The notes: generated by a model not told the origin, from the sequence alone. A DNA stretch of 64,000 bases from DASQZK01 sp963764345 (GCA_963764345.1 CAVXSF010000015.1:124001-188000); one strand, 5' to 3'. Counted from the first letter of the stretch, positions 1 to 8,367 are shown. A program made the numbers and translations.

Positions 1-99
1 GCGAACCGGCTTCAGGAAAAACATCTCTTTAAACCAACAGGCTGGTTTGGGTCTTACGATCCTCCCCTGGCTGATGTGAAACATTTTCCAGCTGTTTAA
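1..99 (+). CDS. C-terminal 32 residues of an unidentified protein (truncated by window start)
   Basis: Frame 1 is open from the first base and ends in TAA at 97-99. The visible tail contains GWFGSYDPPLADV and finishes with HFPAV. I do not recognise the family. The reading frame is plausible because the residues look protein-like (W, G, P, D rich) and noncoding DNA follows directly, but the stretch is short enough to be open by chance. Confidence 0.4.
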   Translation, partial: ANRLQEKHLFKPTGWFGSYDPPLADVKHFPAV

Positions 100-680
100 G
101 GCCGGATTAGAGGTTTCTGTTTAAAGAGCCAGTTTTTCAAAGAATCCCGTAAACGATTTTCTCATCCGAACCGGGCAGTTAAAGGTTTAACCCTTCTCCT
201 GCAAAGCCCCCTTGGTAATAGGTACATTCTTTCGAACTTCCTAAGGGTCAGATCCCCGTTCCGAAGAACGTTTCACTTTCCGTTCCGTGGGAGCAACCTT
301 TTATCGCTCACTTGGTATACCAAATGTACGCTACACAACTTATCCCACCAAAAAAAAAACATGTTTTATCTTAACAATATATTGACATGAGTTATTAACA
401 AAATGTTAATAACCGGAGATCTTAGAAAATCCAAAGACTGCAGGAATATTCTGAGGGAATTGAAGGCAGGTTATTAACAAATCCATCCTCCTTTAGAGAA
501 AAATTTCAGTATTTCAGCAGGCAGTAATTAACATACTAAGGTCTGTAATTTTCAAAAAAAGAGGAAAAGAAATTCCTGATATCCGTGGGTATATCCCGTT
601 GTCTTAAAAAACTGTCAGGCGACTTGTTATTAATTGAGATAGAAATGTAAAGGTTGAAATGGTTTAAAGGGAGGAAAAAA
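100..680. other. Non-coding region with short palindromes
   Basis: No convincing gene is present. It holds the 14-bp palindrome GTTAAAGGTTTAAC at 178-191, a GTTC-CGAA-GAAC hairpin near 260-272, and an AT-rich part (about 340-660) with repeated TTATTAACA motifs at 392-400 and 471-479 and the reverse motif at 404-412. Together with the structured element that follows, it makes one of the longest gene-free stretches of the window. Confidence 0.5.
391..413. repeat. Perfect 9-5-9 palindrome GTTATTAAC-N5-GTTAATAAC
   Basis: The left arm is 391-399, the spacer AAAAT is 400-404 and the right arm is 405-413. The core TTATTAACA recurs at 471-479, and the same core forms the arms of the inverted repeat at 11212-11261. 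It could be a protein-binding site or a weak hairpin. The core differs from the DnaA box TTATNCACA at only one fixed position, but I cannot assign a function. Confidence 0.6.
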
Positions 681-795
681 AAAGAGGTTCAGACCGATGA
701 AAGAAGCATCTTGATTGATGCATGCCTGAAAAAGAACCTAATAACCAAAAAATAACTAAACCTAAAACTACGAGTGGGGTGGTCTGAACCTCTTT
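681..795 (-). ncRNA. Candidate structured RNA / long-loop terminator
   Basis: The 15-base arms AAAGAGGTTCAGACC (681-695) and GGTCTGAACCTCTTT (781-795) are perfectly complementary across an 85-base loop. Read on the minus strand, the distal arm runs straight into nine T residues (about 675-683), as in an intrinsic terminator. The loop holds a smaller hairpin, GCATC-N6-GATGC, at 706-721. It lies about 170 bases downstream of the minus-strand SRAP gene, so it may be that gene's terminator or a separate small RNA of about 120 nt. The loop is longer than in ordinary terminators. I do not recognise an Rfam family. Confidence 0.45.
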
Positions 796-965
796 CTTAA
801 TAACATGGAGACTCGAAATTTGTTGTGTACTTTAATAGGGAATGGTTAAAAATCTAAAGCCAGGGGAAGAGCATAAGGGGATATTTGCCCATGAACAGTG
901 GGTTTACTCTGTTTCTGATAAAAAAATAAAAATAGGATCTAAATAAACTATTAGGAACGAAGGGG

Positions 966-1694
966 TTATATAAGCAGATTTGCTGTTTCAGGGTATTCCA
1001 CCGGGGCGAGAAGGTCGGGATCCGAAGTATCCGGATCTCTGGAAGACACTTTTCTGGAAATGCTCCAGGCTTCAAGGTCTCCGTCGGGCAATGGTTTAAG
1101 GAGGTCGAGAAGGGTCTGGGAGGAAGTCTGTGGATTGATCCAATCTTTTTCAACTATTTGAGGCAGGATGACGGGCATTCGTTTTTTTGAGTTATGGATT
1201 TTCTCAAGCAGTGTATTTGCGGCAGTTGTAATGATACTGAAGGAATGAATCATTTCACCGGTATCGGGATTTGTCCAGGTATCGTATAATCCGGCGAAGG
1301 CAAAAGGCTGGTTGTCATTACGTTTAATGTAGAATGGGATTTTTTTCTCAGGGGCTGAGTACCATTCAAAAAAGCCGTGGGCCAAAACCATACATCGTTT
1401 CCGTTTGGCAGCGTCGCGGAAGGCTGGTTTTTCCCAGATGGTTTCAGATTTAGCGTTGAATGTACCATTGCTGATCTTTTCTGCTGTTGTTTCATCCTTC
1501 ACCCAAAAAGGAATGAGTCCCCACCGGAAAGTTTGTATATGATCCTGTTCCTGTCCGGTAATGACAGGCAGGAAGGGTCTGGAAAAGGCATTCATGAAGT
1601 TTCCCGGCATATACCTGGGATCGAATGGCATAGGTACATTAAACCTTTCCTCAAGTTGTTTCCGCGAAAGGTTGATTTCGACAAAATAGCACAT
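966..1694 (-). CDS. SRAP/YedK (HMCES-type) abasic-site processing protein
   Basis: This 242-residue protein belongs to the SOS-response-associated peptidase family, which crosslinks covalently to abasic sites in single-stranded DNA through Cys2 and so shields them. Cys2 follows the initiator Met (MCYFVE). The other active-site residues are visible and nearly match the E. coli YedK spacing: Asn80 in FNAKSET, Glu110 in HGFFEW and His167 in IHNSKKRMPVIL. The family motif WGLIPFW is at 58-64. Length is usual for the family. It is divergent from the LON-domain gene across 166 bp. That gap has a TTTGT-N7-ACAAA dyad near the start codon but no copy of the dyad found in front of the neighbouring repressor. 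The gene lies 2 kb from a translesion polymerase cassette, which suits a damage-tolerance role. Confidence 0.93.
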   Translation of the reverse strand: MCYFVEINLSRKQLEERFNVPMPFDPRYMPGNFMNAFSRPFLPVITGQEQDHIQTFRWGLIPFWVKDETTAEKISNGTFNAKSETIWEKPAFRDAAKRKRCMVLAHGFFEWYSAPEKKIPFYIKRNDNQPFAFAGLYDTWTNPDTGEMIHSFSIITTAANTLLEKIHNSKKRMPVILPQIVEKDWINPQTSSQTLLDLLKPLPDGDLEAWSISRKVSSRDPDTSDPDLLAPVEYPETANLLI

Positions 1695-1860
1695 GAGAAT
1701 ATATTTGTTAAAAATACAAAACTGCCTGCCAGAGATATAAACATTTGTATCATCTGATTGTTTTCATTGCTGTAAGGTAATAAATTCAAGCCTTTCGTAA
1801 CTTAAATCAAGCTATTGGGGGCATTCAAGGATAATAAATCGATTATAAGGTAATTCCGGT

Positions 1861-2463
1861 ATGGATCAGAACCAAAGAACACTTCCCTATTTTCCGTTAA
1901 ATATAAGTCTGCTACCCGGCGAAGATTTGCCGTTAAGGGTTTTTGAGCCCCGGTACAAAGAACTTATTCATGATTGCGGGGAAGATCAGGGAAGTTTTGG
2001 TATTCCGTTTTTAAAGAACACGGAGATGCAGGCATTCGGTTCAGAAGTAAAGATCAAGCAGATCGTGGCAACGAATTCTATGGGTGAAATGGTTATTGTT
2101 GTTGAAGGTCTGAACAATTTTGAAGTGATAAGTTACCAGGATCCCCTTCCAGGAAAATTATACAGTGGTGGCAGGATTTTGCTTTTAAACAATGATCAGC
2201 CGGTTAAAAACAATGAACTCTTAGAAGTTTTACTGAACTATACCAACGACCTTGATCCCGAGTTTCTGAAGGACATGAAAGGTCGTGACATTCTTTACAA
2301 CGATGTAGCCCGTGCGCTGAACATGTCGTCTGAGGACAAATTCAAATTTATAAGTCTTGCCACCCATGAAAGCCGTGAGCGATTTCTCCTTTCCCAGATG
2401 CATTATCTGGTAAAACTCCGTGAGCAGGAAAATCTGCTAAACAACGATTATTTTCTGAACTGA
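1861..2463 (+). CDS. LON substrate-binding (N-terminal) domain protein
   Basis: A 200-residue stand-alone LON domain, similar to the N-terminal domain of Lon protease and to bacterial peptidase S16-like proteins. The opening LPYFPLNISLLPGEDLPLRVFEPRY contains the conserved LPLxVFExRY signature, here written in two parts: LPYFPLNISLLPG and EDLPLRVFEPRYKEL. A helical C-terminal half ends near residue 190. No ATPase or protease domain is attached, so it probably binds protein or acts as an adaptor; its substrate is unknown. The start at 1861 is the first ATG of the frame and has no clear Shine-Dalgarno sequence. It is transcribed towards the convergent LexA-like gene, with 51 bp between the stops. 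Confidence 0.85.
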   Translation: MDQNQRTLPYFPLNISLLPGEDLPLRVFEPRYKELIHDCGEDQGSFGIPFLKNTEMQAFGSEVKIKQIVATNSMGEMVIVVEGLNNFEVISYQDPLPGKLYSGGRILLLNNDQPVKNNELLEVLLNYTNDLDPEFLKDMKGRDILYNDVARALNMSSEDKFKFISLATHESRERFLLSQMHYLVKLREQENLLNNDYFLN

Positions 2464-2514
2464 CATTCCGCTATTCTGTTTAACATAATTAAATCGATCT
2501 GACGGGCATATTAA

Positions 2515-3318
2515 TCAGGGCTCCTTCATCTGTTTCTTGATATTGTCAACTTCATGTTTGAGAACTGCGACGGTTTTCACAAGTTCATCATGAGGCATGA
2601 CAGGTTCGGGTATTTCAGAACTGATAAAATGGACGAATCTCCAGACCTCTTTGATTTCTTTAACATCCACATCGAAAGGTTCATAAAGCGGATTAAGGGA
2701 GAAGAGGGTTAGCATTCCATCTTCTTTGATTTTATTTTCCGCGATTTTAAAGACGATACCTTCATCCTTGGTCAGGATGACATAGGCTTCACCGTTCAGG
2801 ATATTATTCCAGTCCTGAACGAATTCGCCGGTCACCCATGATTTGTCGGGGATTGGCAGCATGGAATCGCCGTTCAGCTGGAAAGTCCTGTATTTTTTAT
2901 TCGGGGAAAGGAATGGCAACTGGAAGACCTGGAGTTCGCTGATGAATTCCGGATCGGAGAAACCGTTGGTATAACCGGCTTTGGCTTTTTCCGGGACCAG
3001 TTCGATATTTTCTTCATTATTTTTATTGACGGTAGTAGCAAGTATCCGGAGTTCTTTACCTGTGATATAGACATCCTGGCCGTGTTCGAGCTGGTAGAGC
3101 TGACTTTCGGTAAGGGTTGACAGGTCGATTTTCAAAAGTGTATCGAGGGCAATATTAAAATAGCCCGAGAATTTAAGAAGGATTTCGAGTCCGGGTTCTG
3201 CAACGCCATTTTCATACCCGCTCAGTGTCGGTCTTTTTAAGCCGAGGGTAAACGCCAGGTCGTCCTGGGTTTTACCCCGGCGTTTGCGCAGCTGTTTAAT
3301 GTTAGCACTGAAATACAT
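2515..3318 (-). CDS. LexA-like self-cleaving repressor (XRE HTH + S24 peptidase)
   Basis: A 267-residue regulator with an XRE/Cro-type helix-turn-helix at about residues 6-60 (LRKRRGKTQDDLAFTLG...LSGYENG), a linker, and a C-terminal S24 peptidase domain. All parts of a LexA/CI switch are visible: Ala114-Gly115 cleavage site in KAKAGY, nucleophile Ser152 in GDSMLP, and general base Lys191 in IVFKIA, 39 residues after the serine, close to the LexA spacing. The DNA-binding half is phage-repressor-like rather than the winged helix of classical LexA, as is common in Bacteroidota. It is divergent from dinB over 280 bp containing paired dyads (3444-3483), so it probably represses itself and the polymerase cassette until RecA-stimulated autocleavage. 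Regulation by RecA is inferred. Confidence 0.9.
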   Translation of the reverse strand: MYFSANIKQLRKRRGKTQDDLAFTLGLKRPTLSGYENGVAEPGLEILLKFSGYFNIALDTLLKIDLSTLTESQLYQLEHGQDVYITGKELRILATTVNKNNEENIELVPEKAKAGYTNGFSDPEFISELQVFQLPFLSPNKKYRTFQLNGDSMLPIPDKSWVTGEFVQDWNNILNGEAYVILTKDEGIVFKIAENKIKEDGMLTLFSLNPLYEPFDVDVKEIKEVWRFVHFISSEIPEPVMPHDELVKTVAVLKHEVDNIKKQMKEP

Positions 3319-3416
3319 GGTTTGTTTTATTTGTTTGACAGGCAGGGAAAACGGTCGGAATACATTTATTATTTACGGGCTTCCCCTCCCCTTTCTGTTT
3401 AAGTGTTAAAAAAATC

Positions 3417-3433
3417 GATAAAGTTTGGTTATC
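3417..3433. promoter_or_regulatory. Short dyad GATAA-N7-TTATC in the repressor/dinB gap
   Basis: Arms at 3417-3421 and 3429-3433 flank AGTTTGG. It lies just upstream of the two TGATTA dyads, closer to the repressor start, and may be a further operator half or a chance repeat. Confidence 0.3.
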
Positions 3434-3443
3434 AATCCGGGAA

Positions 3444-3483
3444 TGATTAAATTATAATCGAAATAATGATTAATAACTAATCA
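3444..3483. promoter_or_regulatory. Paired operator candidates TGATTA-N5-TAATC(A/G)
   Basis: Two consecutive dyads share the same arms and 5-base spacer: 3444-3460 (TGATTA, AATTA, TAATCG) and 3467-3483 (TGATTA, ATAAC, TAATCA). Their centres are 23 bp apart, about two helical turns. They sit between the divergent LexA-like gene and dinB, where an autoregulated repressor would bind. The pairing and identical architecture argue against chance even in AT-rich DNA. I saw no copy upstream of the DnaE-like, exonuclease III or SRAP genes. Confidence 0.6.
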
Positions 3484-3598
3484 AATTTAGAATAAAAAAA
3501 AGAATAAAGCAAGAGGAAGGGGGAAAATTTGGATTGTATTGGAGAAAAGGACTTAGAAGGTTTTCCGATCCACGGTCCTAAATCTCAAATCAGAACAC

Positions 3599-4771
3599 AT
3601 GGAACGGAACATTGTGCATATGGATCTCGACACGTTTTTCGTGTCGGTGGAGCGGTTGACGAACAGCAGTCTGAACGGCAAGCCGGTGATCATTGGTGGT
3701 TCGTCGGACCGGGGTGTGGTAGCCAGTTGCAGTTATGAGGCGCGTCGTTACGGGGTTCATTCGGCCATGCCCATGAAGATGGCGCGGAACCTGTGTAATG
3801 AGGCCATTGTGATCCGGGGGGACATGGAGCTTTACTCGCGGTATTCCCGGATGGTAACGGAGGTGATTGCGGAGAAGGCGCCGGTATATGAGAAGGCGTC
3901 GATCGATGAGCATTATATTGACATCAGCGGGATGGATCGTTTTTTCGGTTGTCTGAAGTGGACGGATGAGCTGAGGACCCGGATCATTAAAGAGACGGGG
4001 CTGCCGATTTCCTATGGTCTTTCGGTGAACAAGACGGTATGCAAGATTGCAACGGGGGAAGCCAAGCCGAACGGGGGGAAAGAAGTTCCCCATGCTTATA
4101 TCAGGACCTTTCTCGATCCGCTTTCCATCCGTAAAATACCGATGATCGGGAACCAGACATTTCACCTGTTGCGTTCCATGGGCATTGTCACTGTGGGCAC
4201 GCTGAGCCGGATCCCGCCGGAGATGATGGAAAAGCTGCTGGGCAAAAACGGCATTGAGATCTGGCGGCGGTCCAACGGCATTGATCATACGCCGGTGGTA
4301 CAGTACTCGGAGAGGAAATCGATCAGCACCGAGCGGACTTTCGACCAGGATACCACCGATATGGTGAGGCTCCGTGAGCTGATCACAGCCATGGTGGAGA
4401 AGCTGGCCTACGAACTCAGAAAAAAGGAAAGGCTGACCTCGTGCGTCACCGTGAAGATCCGTTATTCGAATTTTGACACGCACACGTTACAGAAGAGGAT
4501 CGAGTATACCTCTTTCGACCACATCCTTATCCCTGTGGCCAGGGAACTGTTCGAAAGGCTTTATCAGCGACGCATGCTGATCAGGCTGATTGGCGTGAGG
4601 TTCAGTCACCTTGTGCGGGGCGTTCAGCAACTCAACATGTTTGAAGATACGCCCGAAATGGTCAGTCTTTACCTGGCCGTCGACCGCCTGCGCAACCGCT
4701 TTGGGAGGTATGCCGTGCACCGTGCCGTGGGGGATATGCATGAAAACGTCAGTGATGGAGAAGAAGTATAA
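3599..4771 (+). CDS. dinB: Y-family translesion DNA polymerase (DinB/Pol IV type with UmuC-like tail)
   Basis: A 390-residue error-prone polymerase that copies past damaged bases. The catalytic carboxylates are visible: Asp9 in VHMDLDTFF and Asp103-Glu104 in ASIDEHYIDIS. A helix-hairpin-helix follows at about 178-206 (IRKIPMIGNQTF...), and the little finger at about 240-340. The clamp-binding motif QLNMF is at 344-348 and is followed by a tail ending RNRFGRYAVHRA, which recalls the C-terminus of UmuC rather than the extreme C-terminal clamp motif of E. coli Pol IV. The start at 3599 gives the standard N-terminus. It is divergent from the LexA-like repressor, and the DnaE-like polymerase follows on the same strand after 305 bp, suggesting a shared damage-induced unit. 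Confidence 0.93.
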   Translation: MERNIVHMDLDTFFVSVERLTNSSLNGKPVIIGGSSDRGVVASCSYEARRYGVHSAMPMKMARNLCNEAIVIRGDMELYSRYSRMVTEVIAEKAPVYEKASIDEHYIDISGMDRFFGCLKWTDELRTRIIKETGLPISYGLSVNKTVCKIATGEAKPNGGKEVPHAYIRTFLDPLSIRKIPMIGNQTFHLLRSMGIVTVGTLSRIPPEMMEKLLGKNGIEIWRRSNGIDHTPVVQYSERKSISTERTFDQDTTDMVRLRELITAMVEKLAYELRKKERLTSCVTVKIRYSNFDTHTLQKRIEYTSFDHILIPVARELFERLYQRRMLIRLIGVRFSHLVRGVQQLNMFEDTPEMVSLYLAVDRLRNRFGRYAVHRAVGDMHENVSDGEEV

Positions 4772-5076
4772 AATGAACGAAATTCCAGATCTCATGCTCC
4801 AATTTTCCAGTGTCCAAAATTTCAAACGAAAGTCTGTTTCAGTCACTGCCCCCTTTTCTTCTTTTGAAACGTCCATGCCACGATGATAAATTTAAGCGGG
4901 ACAGGCTATGAGACCAATAACTTAAATAAACTATTATCCCGTGAAATTTGACTCATTGAGGATTGGAAATTATTTGTGGTTTGATTTCCGGCTTTGGGCA
5001 TAGGGTCGGGTCTGAAGCTGATACTCTGTTTCAAGGGTTTGGAATTTAATGTTTGTGTATTGGAATTTAATCTTTT
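4772..5076. other. Non-coding spacer between dinB and the DnaE-like gene
   Basis: No credible gene is present. The end carries a direct repeat of GGAATTTAAT at 5041-5050 and 5062-5071, 21 bp apart and just before the next start codon. I see neither a hairpin terminator nor a copy of the TGATTA dyad, so the two polymerases may be co-transcribed. Confidence 0.45.
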
Positions 5077-8019
5077 ATGTATCTGAACATTCATTCATAT
5101 TACAGTCTCCGCTACGGCACGATGCCGCCGGAGAGAGTCATTGAAGAAGCGCTGAAAAACGGGGTGAAAGCGATGGCACTCACCGACATCAATAATACCA
5201 TGGGTACCATCGATTTTGTGAAGCTCTGCATGGAGAACCACATTCACCCGATTGCCGGAATCGAATTCCGGGATGGCGACCAATACCTGTATACCGGTCT
5301 TGCCCGCAACAACCGGGGCTACCAGGCTTTGAACGAGTTTCTGACCTCACATAATGAGAGCGGGGAACCGTTACCGGAAAGGGCTCCTGCCCTCACCGAT
5401 GTCTGGTTTGTTTATTCATGGTCGGGGCAACCCGGCCGGCTGAAGGATAACGAGCTCATCGGCATAAGACCGGGAGAGCTGAACCGGCTCATCACCTCCC
5501 CGTACCGTCACCGGCAGGAGCGGCTCATCATCTGGCATCCGGTAAGTTTTGCAGGCCGGGAAGATTTCTCCATTCACTGTCACCTGAGGGCGATCGACCA
5601 CAATACCCTGCTGTCGAAGCTCACACCGGAGAACCTTGGTACCGACAGGGATGTGATGATCCCGGCAGATCTGCTGCTATGCGCATACGGTGACTATCCG
5701 CAGATCATACACAATACGGAAGCCCTGATCCGGGATTGCCATATTGCCTTTGATTTCGGGACCGTCAAGAACAAGCAGACTTTCACCGGTAGTCGCAGTG
5801 ACGACAGGGTGCTGCTTGAAAAGCTGGCTATGGAAGGGCTGGAATACCGGTACGGAAAACACAACCCGGAAGCCCGGCGACGGGTGCTGCATGAGCTGGA
5901 GATCATCGACCGGCTGGGATTTTCTTCGTATTTTCTGATCACCTGGGACATCATCCGTTACTCCATGTCGAGAGGGTACTATCACGTAGGGCGGGGCAGC
6001 GGGGCCAATTCGGTGGTGGCCTACTGCATGAAGATCACCAACGTGGACCCGATAGAACTGGATCTTTATTTTGAACGGTTCATCAACCCCAAACGCAGTA
6101 GTCCGCCCGATTTCGACATCGATTATTCCTGGCAGGAACGCGATGATGTGTTGGATTATATTTTCAAGCGTTACGGCAAAAAACATACGGCCTTTATCGG
6201 CACCATCTCCACATTCAGGGGGCGTTCCATTTTCAGGGAACTTGGGAAGGTCTACGGTCTGCCGAAAGAGGAGATTGATCTCCTGGTGAATGAGCCTTCG
6301 AATGCCTTAAACCGAGGGGAGATCTTTGACCGGATCTTCGACATCGGGGCGAAGATTGCCGATTTTCCCAATCTGCGCGGTATTCATGCCGGCGGAGTGC
6401 TGATATCCGAAGAACCGGTGACGGCTTATACGGCACTGGATTTTCCGCCCAAAGGTTTTCTGACGACTCAGTGGGATATGTATGTAGCCGAGGACATCGG
6501 CTTTGAGAAGCTCGACATACTCAGCCAGCGTGGCATAGGCCATATCGGGGATGCTGCGCTCATCATTGAGCAGAACCGTAATATTACCGTAGATGTACAC
6601 CGGGTGCAGGATTTCAAAAAAGACAGGAAAGTGAAGGAACAGCTCCGCTCCGGAGAGACGAACGGATGCTTTTATATTGAGAGTCCGGCTATGCGCGGGT
6701 TGCTGAAGAAACTCCGCTGCGACAACTACATCAGCCTGGTGGCAGCCAGCTCGATCATCCGCCCGGGAGTGGCCAAATCGGGCATGATGAAGGAATATAT
6801 CAAACGGTTTCACAACCCGGAAGGTTTTGAATACCTCCACCCGGTTATGAAGGAGCAGCTTGAGGAGACCTACGGGGTGATGGTATACCAGGAAGATGTG
6901 ATCAAGGTATGTCATCATTTTGCCGGGCTGGACCTGGCCGATGCCGATGTGCTGCGGCGGGCCATGAGCGGGAAGTTCCGGTCGAAAAAAGAGTTCGAAC
7001 GGATTTCTGAAAAATTTTTCAGCAACTGCAGGGAAAAAGGGTATCCCGATACCCTGACAAATGAAGTATGGCGTCAGATCAGTTCCTTTGCCGGCTATTC
7101 CTTTTCCAAAGCCCACTCGGCATCGTATGCGGTGGAAAGTTATCAGAGTCTCTACCTGAAAGCACACTATCCCCTGGAGTTTATGGTAGCCGTAATCAAT
7201 AATTTCGGTGGGTTCTACCGGACCTGGGTGTATTTTAACGAAGCCCGCCGCTGCGGGGCCAGCATTTGTCTGCCCTGCGTCAATGAGGGTGATTACCTTA
7301 CCAGTATTAAAGGCCGGGATATTTATGTCGGTTTTGTGCATATCGAAAACCTGGAACGGAAAACGTCAGAACGGATCCTGGAGGAAAGGCATGCCGGGGG
7401 ACTCTTTAAAAGCCTGGAAGATTTCATTGACCGGGTTAGGCCCGGCAGGGAACAGATGGTTATCCTTATCCGGATCAATGCACTGAGGTTTACCGGTAAA
7501 AGCAAAAAGGAGCTCCTGTGGGAGTCTCACATGCTGCTGGGAAAGAGCAGAGAAAAGGTGGCCGTGACAGAGAAGGAGCTTTTCGGGGTCAGGAACCGGG
7601 ACTTCGTCTTGCCCGATCTCGAGCAGAGTAGTCTCGAAGATGCCTATGACGAGATCGAACTCCTGGGTTTCCCCGTCACTCATACCCGTTTCGACCTGCT
7701 GAAAACGTCGTTCCGGGGTGAGATCATGGCTCGTGACATGCCCGGGTATATTGGAAAGAAAGTAAGAATGGTCGGCAGCCTGGCCTCGCTCAAGAACGTC
7801 TACACGGTGAAAGGGGAATATATGCATTTCGGGGCCTTCCTCGACGCCGAAGGGGAATTTTTCGACACGGTGAATTTCCCCGATTCACTGAAAAAATACC
7901 CGTTCAAAGGTTACGGCACTTATCTGATCCTGGGCCGGGTGGTTGAAGAATTCGGATTCCCCAGCCTGGAGGTCGAGAAAATGGCTAAACTGGAGGTAAA
8001 GCCGGACCCGAGATATTAG
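5077..8019 (+). CDS. DnaE-like DNA polymerase III alpha subunit, short error-prone type with degenerate PHP domain
   Basis: A 980-residue C-family polymerase, shorter than replicative DnaE (about 1,160) and nearer to DnaE2/ImuC. The polymerase site is intact: GRGSGANSVVAY at about 305-316, the acidic motif PDFDID at 344-349, and Asp480 in GFEKLDIL. YQEDVI and ADVLRRAMSGK motifs follow, then a helix-hairpin-helix region, and an OB fold near the end (about 880-970). The N-terminal PHP domain has lost metal ligands: the usual HxH is NIH (4-6) and the usual TDH is TDI (36-38), while GIE (61-63) remains. Its position after dinB and a LexA-like gene is that of a mutasome polymerase. It is unlikely to be the main replicase, but that would need the rest of the genome to settle. 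Confidence 0.9.
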   Translation: MYLNIHSYYSLRYGTMPPERVIEEALKNGVKAMALTDINNTMGTIDFVKLCMENHIHPIAGIEFRDGDQYLYTGLARNNRGYQALNEFLTSHNESGEPLPERAPALTDVWFVYSWSGQPGRLKDNELIGIRPGELNRLITSPYRHRQERLIIWHPVSFAGREDFSIHCHLRAIDHNTLLSKLTPENLGTDRDVMIPADLLLCAYGDYPQIIHNTEALIRDCHIAFDFGTVKNKQTFTGSRSDDRVLLEKLAMEGLEYRYGKHNPEARRRVLHELEIIDRLGFSSYFLITWDIIRYSMSRGYYHVGRGSGANSVVAYCMKITNVDPIELDLYFERFINPKRSSPPDFDIDYSWQERDDVLDYIFKRYGKKHTAFIGTISTFRGRSIFRELGKVYGLPKEEIDLLVNEPSNALNRGEIFDRIFDIGAKIADFPNLRGIHAGGVLISEEPVTAYTALDFPPKGFLTTQWDMYVAEDIGFEKLDILSQRGIGHIGDAALIIEQNRNITVDVHRVQDFKKDRKVKEQLRSGETNGCFYIESPAMRGLLKKLRCDNYISLVAASSIIRPGVAKSGMMKEYIKRFHNPEGFEYLHPVMKEQLEETYGVMVYQEDVIKVCHHFAGLDLADADVLRRAMSGKFRSKKEFERISEKFFSNCREKGYPDTLTNEVWRQISSFAGYSFSKAHSASYAVESYQSLYLKAHYPLEFMVAVINNFGGFYRTWVYFNEARRCGASICLPCVNEGDYLTSIKGRDIYVGFVHIENLERKTSERILEERHAGGLFKSLEDFIDRVRPGREQMVILIRINALRFTGKSKKELLWESHMLLGKSREKVAVTEKELFGVRNRDFVLPDLEQSSLEDAYDEIELLGFPVTHTRFDLLKTSFRGEIMARDMPGYIGKKVRMVGSLASLKNVYTVKGEYMHFGAFLDAEGEFFDTVNFPDSLKKYPFKGYGTYLILGRVVEEFGFPSLEVEKMAKLEVKPDPRY

Positions 8020-8367
8020 GAGGAATTCCAGATTAACAGGTGAAATTTCAACACTGCCATGCCTTATAATGCATGAACACGAATTGTCGTGAATTATGCG
8101 AATTCATTAATTCCGACATCTATTCCTAACCCAATCATAACATAATATCTTACAAGCTTTACTATGTTTGGATATCCTGTCTATATTTCAAGTATCGGGA
8201 GGGGATACTTTGGGTCAGTCATCCCAGAGATTCCTTCCTGAAATAATCATTGCGAAGGTCAGAAGAATCGGACCGGTTTAAATCCCTTTTCCAGTCTTGT
8301 TTTTGCCGTTGCGTTGCCAAAACTTGTGTCCATAATTAGTATCTTAGCTGTTTAAAAGGAAATAAGT
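8020..8367. other. Intergenic region before exonuclease III
   Basis: No gene or strong terminator is visible. It contains ordinary AT-rich spacer and, at its end, a weak -7 element described separately. Confidence 0.4.
8340..8347 (+). promoter_or_regulatory. Possible -7 promoter element TATCTTAG for xth
   Basis: TATCTTAG matches the Bacteroidota -7 consensus TAnnTTTG at five of its six fixed positions and lies 20 bp before the exonuclease III start. The context TTAGTATCTT recurs at 9237-9246 before the next gene. A clear TTTG -33 box at normal spacing is lacking. Confidence 0.35.

Noticed and set aside
391..413. Chromosomal origin with DnaA boxes
   Set aside because: Only a few TTATTAACA sites are present, none matches TTATNCACA exactly, and dnaA or other origin-linked genes are not in the window.
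681..795. Insertion-sequence ends with terminal inverted repeats
   Set aside because: The enclosed 85 bases cannot hold a transposase and there is no flanking target duplication; the adjoining U-tract fits an RNA element better.
1377..1757. 126-residue open frame on the plus strand opposite the SRAP gene
   Set aside because: It is antisense to a clear SRAP coding region with conserved active-site residues and has no recognisable product.
3590..4483. 297-residue minus-strand open frame over dinB
   Set aside because: It mirrors the codon pattern of dinB on the other strand; the plus frame has all Y-family motifs.
6307..7341. 344-residue minus-strand open frame inside the DnaE-like gene
   Set aside because: It is a long antisense shadow in GC-richer coding DNA; the composition (many H, R, P) is not protein-like and the DnaE frame is certain.
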